Below are positions 57,641 to 64,000 of a stretch of 64,000 bases of DNA, piece after piece (the first letter of the stretch is position 1; each line of letters begins with the position of its first letter). The position numbers were made by a program, and so were the translations under genes. Source of the DNA: Blattabacterium clevelandi. Lineage in GTDB: Bacteria > Bacteroidota > Bacteroidia > Flavobacteriales > Blattabacteriaceae. The stretch is from NCBI RefSeq assembly GCF_003268615.1, contig NZ_CP029844.1:553423-617422 (forward strand), given 5' to 3'. Below the pieces are notes generated by a model, which was not told the origin of the DNA, searched no databases, and saw nothing but the letters and a program-made list of their open reading frames with translations.

Positions 57641-58834
57641 TTATTTTTTAAGGTCATTCAAACATTCTATAATAATAGAACATCCTTTTTGAATTTCTTT
57701 TTTCGTAATAGTCAATGGAGGAGAAATCCGTAAAGATTTACTATGGAATAAAAAACGAAAAATAATTAATCCTTTTTTTATACAAGATTGTAATACTTCA
57801 TCAACGTGATTCTTATTTTTTAATTCAAAAGATAAGAGGAGTCCTTTTCCATGAATTTTTTTTATTTGATCATGAACTAAATATTTTCTAATCCATTTTT
57901 CTTTGATAGAAACTTTTTCAATAATATTAAAATGAATAAGTTGATTTAATGTAGTTAAAGAAGCTGCAGCAGCTACGGAATTTCCTCCAAAAGTTGTTAA
58001 ATGACCCATTGGAACATCATCAGAAAAAGATTTCATAATTTCATCTGAGGACATAAAACCACTAATTGGCATTCCTCCACCCATTCCTTTTCCCATTATC
58101 AAAATATCAGGTATAATTCCATAATGTTCAAAAGCAAAAAACTTTCCTGTTCTTCCAAATCCTGTTTGAATTTCATCCAGTATCATTAAAGAATTTCTTT
58201 TTTTACATTGTTTTTTGACTTCTTTTAAAAAAGAATTATTAGGCAATACCACTCCAGCAGAACTTTGTATTGTTTCCAAAATAACACAAGCGGTTTTATC
58301 TGTAATAGTGAAAATCAATTCATCTATTTGGTTAAATGTTATAAATTTCACTAATGGGATTAGAGGTCTAAAAGGTCTTTTATTTTTTTCATACCCCATA
58401 ATACTCATGGATCCAAGTGTACTTCCATGATAAGCTAATTTGCAAGAAATAATTTCTTCCCTACCTGTATAACATTTTGCTAATTTTAATGCTCCTTCTA
58501 CAGCTTCAGTTCCAGAATTAACCAAATAAGTTTTATTTAATGGATATGGAGTAATCTCTGCAATTTTTTTACAAAGGGTTACACAAGGTTCCTGTATAAA
58601 TTGACCATAGCCCATAGTATGTAAATATTTTTCTACCTGATTTTTTATAGATTCTTTTATTTTTTTATTTCCATGTCCTAACGTATTTACAGAAAGCCCT
58701 GCGACAAAATCTAAATATTTTTTTCCATCTTTATCGTAAATATAATTTCCATCTGCATAATCGACTGAAATTTTCATAGGGTTAGATGTTATTTGAGTTT
58801 GATATCGAATAAAATCCTTCTCTAATTTATTCAT
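57641..58834 (-). CDS. Class III PLP aminotransferase (acetylornithine/ornithine type)
   Basis: Fold-type I PLP aminotransferase with omega-amino specificity, 397 aa. Motifs: LVNSGTEAVEGALKLA (phosphate binding), LILDEIQTGFGRTGKF (cofactor Asp) and the Schiff-base lysine in LIMGKGMGGGMPIS. The substrate cannot be set from sequence; acetylornithine/succinyl-diaminopimelate or ornithine are the family options. No arginine or lysine pathway gene is near. It follows the OstA-like gene by 5 bp. Confidence 0.88.
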   Translation of the reverse strand: MNKLEKDFIRYQTQITSNPMKISVDYADGNYIYDKDGKKYLDFVAGLSVNTLGHGNKKIKESIKNQVEKYLHTMGYGQFIQEPCVTLCKKIAEITPYPLNKTYLVNSGTEAVEGALKLAKCYTGREEIISCKLAYHGSTLGSMSIMGYEKNKRPFRPLIPLVKFITFNQIDELIFTITDKTACVILETIQSSAGVVLPNNSFLKEVKKQCKKRNSLMILDEIQTGFGRTGKFFAFEHYGIIPDILIMGKGMGGGMPISGFMSSDEIMKSFSDDVPMGHLTTFGGNSVAAAASLTTLNQLIHFNIIEKVSIKEKWIRKYLVHDQIKKIHGKGLLLSFELKNKNHVDEVLQSCIKKGLIIFRFLFHSKSLRISPPLTITKKEIQKGCSIIIECLNDLKK

Positions 58835-58839
58835 ACATA

Positions 58840-60519
58840 TTAATTTTTTTTTCTTAATTTTTCAATTTCTTTTTTTTCTTCTAAATTTTCTTTTTTATAT
58901 TTTTTTATTTTTTCATAGATTAAGCCTTTTTGATTCTTATATTTTTCTTTTTCTTTCCAAGAAAATTTAGGAAGAAATAAATTTTTTTCAAATATACTGT
59001 TAGATAACAGGAATAGTTCTGAGTTAGATTTTTCTAAAAAGAAAATTTTTTTTATTTTTTTCCCTTTTTCTAAATCTGCATATATCATGTTACAAGATGA
59101 TTTATTGATTATTTTTTTCAATGAAGAATTATTATAATGAAAAATAATGCTTTTAGCATTACCTTGAATCAAAATTTTTTCTAAAACATTTTTTTTATCA
59201 AAAAAACCTATCATAATTTCTCCTTGTATCTGATTAAATTCTTTTGAATTGATTTTTTTTATATAAAAAGCATTTTTCATTACTTTTAAATAATCTAAAA
59301 AAAAATCATTTTTAAGATGAATAAAAATGGAATCTCCAGTTATTTGTTGATTTTTGATCCAAAAAATGGGATTTCCATTAAATTTTATTGATTTATTTGA
59401 CGGTTCATATATTAAGGAGTCACTTTTTATTTGAAGTTCTTCATTTAAAAAAAAACCTATAACAGGAAAAAATTTAATTGATAATATAGAATCATTCTTT
59501 AAATTTATTCGGATAAAATCAGAATAAATAAAAAAAGAATCCTCTTTAGGTTTTATTTTTATAAATACTATATTTTTTTTTAAAAAAATTAATCCAGAGT
59601 ATAAATCAAAATTTCCATTATCTCCTATAAAAAAATATCCTTTTTTTTGATCTTCAAAAAAAATATTTTTGATAAATCCACTTTTTTTATTATAATCGAA
59701 AAACCAATATTTTCCTTGAATAATTTTATCATTATAATGAAGACTACAATATTCTTTGGATAAAAAAATATTTTTTTTTATAAAAAAATCACCTGATTTA
59801 GCATAGAAAAAATTATCTATTTTATTATTATTTATTATTATGGTAGGGCTATAAAATTTTATTTTATCTATTGGAAATAGATATTCTATTGAATTGGAAT
59901 ATACCGTATAATTTTTACTAATTAATTTAACTTCATATTTTAATTTTGCCTTTTTTTTTAAAGGAAAGTAACTTCCTTCTTTGCTATATATATTATAATC
60001 CTTATAAAAAAGGTTGCTACCTCTCTTATAAAAAATTTTATTAAAATTAAGATCGTATTCTAAAATATTGGTATATAATTTCAATTCATCTAATAATAAA
60101 ACTACATTTTGGATTGCCTGAAAAAATTTTTTTCTAAAATTATAATTAATAATATTTGCTGTTAATTTTATATTTTTTTGAACTAAAATAACTTTACCGG
60201 AAGCTTTCAGGTTATTCATATTTTCGGAATATTCTATTTTTTGAGAAAAAATTTTATTTTTTTCTGATTTGAATTGAACATTTCCATATCCGTAAAACTT
60301 ATTATTTTTTTTATAAATAGCTTTATCACAAAAAAGTTGATATTCATTATGTTTAATATGAACATGACCTGTTAAAAAAATAGTATCATTATGATCTTCT
60401 TTTTGGATAAAATCGGCATGAATTAATTTTATCGATTTTTGAAGATTCTTGTTAAAAGAATAGTCAATATTAAGGAAAAATAATAAAATTATTAATAAAG
60501 AATAATATTTATTACTCAT
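58840..60519 (-). CDS. OstA-like LPS transport protein (LptA-type periplasmic bridge)
   Basis: Secreted beta-jellyroll protein of the OstA/LptA/LptC superfamily, 559 aa. A signal peptide (about 1-22) precedes OstA-like repeats seen in phrases such as TIFLTGHVHIKHNEYQLFCD, FYGYGNVQFKSEKNKIFSQK and NLKASGKVILVQKNIKL. It is longer than E. coli LptA (185 aa), as is usual for the Bacteroidota OstA-like group, and ends in a Lys/Glu-rich coiled tail. Next to lptD and close to lptB, it likely forms part of the LPS bridge. Confidence 0.85.
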   Translation of the reverse strand: MSNKYYSLLIILLFFLNIDYSFNKNLQKSIKLIHADFIQKEDHNDTIFLTGHVHIKHNEYQLFCDKAIYKKNNKFYGYGNVQFKSEKNKIFSQKIEYSENMNNLKASGKVILVQKNIKLTANIINYNFRKKFFQAIQNVVLLLDELKLYTNILEYDLNFNKIFYKRGSNLFYKDYNIYSKEGSYFPLKKKAKLKYEVKLISKNYTVYSNSIEYLFPIDKIKFYSPTIIINNNKIDNFFYAKSGDFFIKKNIFLSKEYCSLHYNDKIIQGKYWFFDYNKKSGFIKNIFFEDQKKGYFFIGDNGNFDLYSGLIFLKKNIVFIKIKPKEDSFFIYSDFIRINLKNDSILSIKFFPVIGFFLNEELQIKSDSLIYEPSNKSIKFNGNPIFWIKNQQITGDSIFIHLKNDFFLDYLKVMKNAFYIKKINSKEFNQIQGEIMIGFFDKKNVLEKILIQGNAKSIIFHYNNSSLKKIINKSSCNMIYADLEKGKKIKKIFFLEKSNSELFLLSNSIFEKNLFLPKFSWKEKEKYKNQKGLIYEKIKKYKKENLEEKKEIEKLRKKN

Positions 60520-60784
60520 TTATTCATCAGTAAAGTAATTCATGAAAGGATTATTTTCATTTTTGAAATTTCTGTATACTATTAAAGATATTTCTATATT
60601 TGAATTTTGGGGTAATCCATAAACTTTTTTATGAAAGAATAATTATAGATTTTTATCATTCTATTATTTTAGAAATTAAATTTTCAATTTTGGAATCAAT
60701 GGTAATTTTTCCATATATAAATAAAAAATTTTCTATCCATTTTATAGACCATAAAATGAAACTCTTAAAATGATTTTTTTTCAT
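60520..60784 (-). pseudogene. ridA: Remnant of ridA (imine/enamine deaminase)
   Basis: Two frame fragments fill the lptD-ostA gap. The first (ATG 60784 to stop 60656-60658, 42 codons) reads MKKNHF... with ENFLFIYGKITIDSKIENLI, resembling the RidA stretch NFLFVSGQIxIDPKTGxL. The second, in another frame, ends at TAA 60520-60522 and contains YGLPQNSNIEISLIVYR, resembling the RidA end ARLPKDVxVEIxxIA. The middle part is lost, as are the catalytic arginine and other core residues. RidA often lies beside lptD in flavobacteria, as I recall, which supports the call. No functional product is expected. Confidence 0.5.
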
Positions 60785-60788
60785 TTTA

Positions 60789-63149
60789 TTAATAATAATT
60801 TATTTCTTTATATTGTAATAAATTACTTAAATTTGGATCTTTTATTCCAATAAAAAAAGACCAATAGTGATCTTCACCTATAGGTACCCAATCAAAATTC
60901 ATTTTAAAACTTCTCAAATCTCTGTAAAAAACCAACTTTAAAAAACTTATTTTATTTTTCAATAAATTGTAATCTGTATTTATTCCTATATTCCAATATT
61001 TTGTTAGATTTATAGATCCATTTATACTTAAAAAAACATTAAATAATTTTTTTTGATTAAAATAATTTTCATAAGTTGAATTTAAATCAATTTTCAAATT
61101 CAATGGAATTGGATATATTGCATAATTATATTTATCAAATAAAAAGTATTCATAACGATTTTTTCCTTTTTTTTCATATTTATTATTAATAAAATTGATT
61201 TCATGTTCAATATTTTCATAAAAGGAAAAATTAAAATACATTCTTTTTTTTTCTTTTCTACTATCAAATAAAAAAGTATTGTATTTCCGTTTATCATATA
61301 AATTGATCCCCCCTTTATATTTCATTTTTAAATATTTCGTAAAATTAGTATAACCCATAAAATAGAATTTTTCTAAATGAAAAGAATTTTTATCAAAAAA
61401 ATGAAAAGTTTTTACCTGAAAAAGATCCATTATTTTTATTTTTTTATATGTAAAATCTTTTAAATTTTTATTATTTTTTATTTTTAATTCCAAATTATTA
61501 TTTAATATAAAAATGATTCTATTTTCAAGAAAATTTTTTTTATTATTTTGATTTAAAGGAAGATAAGATTTAATTCTTAAAGAAACTATAGGAGATATTT
61601 GATGTCTTAATACAAAATCCTTATTATTTAATTCTAAATGACCTTCTAAAGAGGAAAATAATATATCTGTTAATGCATCTGTCGTTTGAAATAAGGTTGA
61701 GGTCCATGAATTCAAATTCCAAGTAGAATATCCTTTATAATGAATTCTTGGATAAATTTTAAAATAAGGATAAACAGGAATAAAGGTAGAAATATTTATA
61801 GTATGTTTTATCCCTGTTTGGATATCTATTTTTTGTTTTATTTTTTTTAGTAAAGGAAGAATTGAATAATATTCTATATAATTATGTGCAAATATATGAT
61901 AATCAATTATTAATGGATAAAAAAACGGATTTTTTGTAAAAAAAGGTTTTTCTCGCATAGAAATACTAATTTCTGGAATTCTTAATTGCGTTACTCCTTC
62001 ATTTCTTTTTTGAATTATATATGCTTCCATATTCAAAAAATAATTTTGAAAAATTTTTTTTATACTAATATTAGAAATATTCATTTCTTCATTTTTTCTG
62101 GAAATAACTGGAGAAAAATTATCGAAATAATAGTTTATATCTGCGTTAAATTTTATTTCAGAATTTGAATTATCATCTTTATAATGCTTCCATTTAAATT
62201 GATAATCAAATTTTTTATTTGATAAATATTGATAATTAAAATGAATAGATCCATTATACGAATATTTAAATTTATATTCCATTTCTGTTTCTAATCTCCA
62301 TTGTTCACCTCCATATATAGAACTGGAAATTAAAAAATTAAAATAATCGGAAATAGGAAAATAGACCCCTAGATTTTCTATAGATATCTTCTTATTTTGA
62401 ATTAACAACCTAGGATAGGTAATTCCAAAAGAAGAAATTATACTATTGTCCTTTTTCAAAGGAATATATAAAAATGGAAAAATTATAGGAATTGGAACTT
62501 GATACCAATAAAAAAATACAGGTCCGGTAATAAAATATTTTTTTTTATGAAAATATTTTAAGAAATCTGTTTTTAAATAAAAATCAGGATTTTTATCTTT
62601 TTTATCTATAAAAAATGGATCTGCTGTATAAATCACTTTTTTCATTAAACTATAATCATTCTCCTTTTTTATATCCTTTGCTATAATAACATAATCTTTT
62701 TCTTGTATATAAACATTATCAGCATTCCATTTTTTATTATCTAAATTTATGTGAAAACGTCTAGATGTATAATATTGATTATCTCCTTTTTGGATAATAA
62801 TTACATTTTCTTTTTTCCCTATAGCATATAAATCTCCATTTTTCCAATTAAATTCTATACGATCTGCTTTAATTTTTGTATCAAGATATTCTATAAATGC
62901 ATTTCCATCTAAATAAGATTTTCCATCATCTATATGATGTTCTTGTACATTTGAACGATATTTTATAACAATATTTTTTAATTTTGTTATATTGTTTAAA
63001 TTTAAAGAGGGTTCAATTTTAGATTCATCAATTGTTTTTAGCTCTTCTTTTTTTTTTTCTTCCTCTGCATCACTAAAAATAGTATATAGAAAAAAAAAGA
63101 ATATTATTGCGGATATAGAAATCCATTTTTTTGTATACAACTTAATCAA
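60789..63149 (-). CDS. lptD: LPS assembly outer-membrane protein LptD
   Basis: Beta-barrel LPS translocon of the Bacteroidota LptD family, 786 aa. A signal-anchor region (about 8-27) precedes an OstA-like N-terminal domain (KNIVIKYRSNVQEHHIDDGK, SYLDGNAFIEYLDTKIKADR) and a C-terminal barrel with alternating aromatic strands, ending in an aromatic residue (NYY). It is somewhat shorter than the usual 850-900 aa. The frame starts with TTG at 63149; no ATG lies upstream in frame. Together with the OstA-like protein and LptB it indicates that LPS export is retained. Confidence 0.88.
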   Translation of the reverse strand: MIKLYTKKWISISAIIFFFFLYTIFSDAEEEKKKEELKTIDESKIEPSLNLNNITKLKNIVIKYRSNVQEHHIDDGKSYLDGNAFIEYLDTKIKADRIEFNWKNGDLYAIGKKENVIIIQKGDNQYYTSRRFHINLDNKKWNADNVYIQEKDYVIIAKDIKKENDYSLMKKVIYTADPFFIDKKDKNPDFYLKTDFLKYFHKKKYFITGPVFFYWYQVPIPIIFPFLYIPLKKDNSIISSFGITYPRLLIQNKKISIENLGVYFPISDYFNFLISSSIYGGEQWRLETEMEYKFKYSYNGSIHFNYQYLSNKKFDYQFKWKHYKDDNSNSEIKFNADINYYFDNFSPVISRKNEEMNISNISIKKIFQNYFLNMEAYIIQKRNEGVTQLRIPEISISMREKPFFTKNPFFYPLIIDYHIFAHNYIEYYSILPLLKKIKQKIDIQTGIKHTINISTFIPVYPYFKIYPRIHYKGYSTWNLNSWTSTLFQTTDALTDILFSSLEGHLELNNKDFVLRHQISPIVSLRIKSYLPLNQNNKKNFLENRIIFILNNNLELKIKNNKNLKDFTYKKIKIMDLFQVKTFHFFDKNSFHLEKFYFMGYTNFTKYLKMKYKGGINLYDKRKYNTFLFDSRKEKKRMYFNFSFYENIEHEINFINNKYEKKGKNRYEYFLFDKYNYAIYPIPLNLKIDLNSTYENYFNQKKLFNVFLSINGSINLTKYWNIGINTDYNLLKNKISFLKLVFYRDLRSFKMNFDWVPIGEDHYWSFFIGIKDPNLSNLLQYKEINYY

Positions 63150-63282
63150 GTTTTTTAAAAAAAATTCAATTAATCAGATTGATTAATAATAATATTTTTT
63201 TTCATTATATACTTTATTTTTATGATTATTATATGTAATATAATTTGATCATATAATATACATCAGGATATATAAAAATAAT

Positions 63283-63822
63283 CTATTCAAATTCTATTTT
63301 TTTTATTTTTAATTGATCTTCACATACTCCTAATATTTCTAAAAGAGTAGTATTAAATATAGGATGATATTTTTTTGGTGAAATTTCACACATAGGAACT
63401 AAAACAAATTTTCGAAGATGTAATAAAGAATGTGGAATAGTTAAAATAGAACTATGTATTATAATTCGATCATAAAATAAAATATCTATATCAATTTCTC
63501 TATCTTTATAAAATTTTGTATTTTTTTTGGATGATTGATTTTTTACTTTTTTATTCTTTATAGATTTTTTTCTTATCAAAAATTCGATATCATAAATTTT
63601 TTCTAATATCTCAATAGGAGAATAAAATGTTTTTACATGTAAAGCTCTATTGTAAAAAGAATATGTATCTTTTTTCATGCTCCATGCTTCACTTTCAAAA
63701 TAAGAAGATTTTTGAATAATTTTTCCAATTTTTTTGGAAATTAAAACTAAAGATTCATCTAAATATTTTTTTCTATTTTCTTTATTACTTCCTTGTAATA
63801 AAAAAAGATTGTGCTCTTTCAA
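63283..63822 (-). CDS. folK: HPPK: hydroxymethyl-dihydropterin pyrophosphokinase
   Basis: Folate pathway enzyme that activates 6-hydroxymethyl-7,8-dihydropterin with ATP. The start LFLLQGSNKENR corresponds to the family LxLGSNxGxR. The metal/ATP signature REIDIDILFYD (usually RxIDxDILxY) is followed by LTIPHSLLHLRKFVLVPMCE, the pterin-binding PHP..RxFVLxPL motif. At 179 aa it is slightly long because of a Lys/Ser-rich insert (about 95-118). It begins with TTG at 63822, with no in-frame ATG. The 178 bases to the window end show no gene. Confidence 0.9.
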   Translation of the reverse strand: MKEHNLFLLQGSNKENRKKYLDESLVLISKKIGKIIQKSSYFESEAWSMKKDTYSFYNRALHVKTFYSPIEILEKIYDIEFLIRKKSIKNKKVKNQSSKKNTKFYKDREIDIDILFYDRIIIHSSILTIPHSLLHLRKFVLVPMCEISPKKYHPIFNTTLLEILGVCEDQLKIKKIEFE

Positions 63823-64000
63823 TATATAAATGACATTTATTTTTTTATTATTACAATATACTAATTATATATATTTTTTTATGTATGTTATTTTTAAGAT
63901 TTATAAAAATATTTTTAATTTAAATTGAGTGAATATTATTATTTATATATATTTGAATTCATATCATACATAATAAAAAAAATATCAATAAAAAAGATTC

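Noticed and set aside
1..64000. CRISPR arrays, insertion sequences, phage genes, replication origin
   Set aside because: No spaced repeats, transposase-like or phage-like proteins, or dnaA-type clusters were seen.

Overview
The window comes from a very AT-rich, strongly reduced Bacteroidota (flavobacterial) genome and is most consistent with an obligate insect endosymbiont of the Blattabacterium type. This is inferred from gene content and decay pattern; no database search was run. Supporting points are the alternative complex III operon (actABCDEF), a DUF3127 protein, a fused CcsBA cytochrome c maturation protein, a Bacteroidota-style OstA/LptD pair, poly(A/T) tracts everywhere, many shortened proteins, several decaying genes, and no insertion sequences, phage genes or CRISPR arrays.

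Layout. 1-1.5 kb: K+ uptake (trkH 3' part, trkA). 1.9-10.1 kb (minus): alternative complex III. 10.2-14.6 kb (plus): an M16 peptidase pair, a SufT-like protein, a band-7 protein and a DUF3127 protein. 14.6-20.2 kb (minus): nth, clpC, dnaX, sucC. 20.3-22.2 kb (plus): a frameshifted lolD-like ABC ATPase, an esterase and a small membrane protein. 22.3-37.5 kb (minus): sucB, sucA, alaS, an acyltransferase, ccsBA, an MBL-fold hydrolase, recA, a lytic transglycosylase, tatA and a sugar nucleotidyltransferase. 37.5-39.4 kb (minus): a decayed dut and a polysaccharide flippase. 39.5 kb (plus): clpP. 40.2-40.5 kb (minus): tRNA-Arg, tRNA-Pro and tRNA-Ser. 40.5-46.8 kb (minus): a PgpH-like HD phosphodiesterase and tamB. 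The rest holds tsaD, gcvP, mdh, a quinone-reductase-like flavoprotein, thiN, a frameshifted lptB, a SurA-like chaperone, an ABC exporter, truA, a class III aminotransferase, ostA-like, a ridA remnant, lptD and folK.

How the genes fit together. Respiration: SucA/SucB/SucC and Mdh feed an electron chain whose quinol oxidase is alternative complex III. CcsBA attaches haem to ActA and ActE, and TatA serves Tat export of ActB. Envelope: LptB, OstA-like, LptD, TamB, LolD-like, the MsbA-like exporter, the SurA-like chaperone and the flippase form an outer-membrane assembly set. Proteolysis: ClpC (without its N domain) with ClpP. Signalling: a PgpH-type c-di-AMP phosphodiesterase with a shrunken ectodomain, beside an RCK-regulated K+ transporter.

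The most notable signal is that three genes (lolD-like, lptB, dut) are each broken at a run of 10-12 identical A or T bases, and each is restored by exactly one extra base in that run. This suggests transcriptional slippage, or else a homopolymer sequencing error. Other oddities are an Nth without its iron-sulfur cysteines, a DnaX with eroded ATPase and zinc motifs, a six-haem ActA, a perfect 38-nt palindrome ahead of clpC, and decayed remnants of ridA and of unidentified genes.
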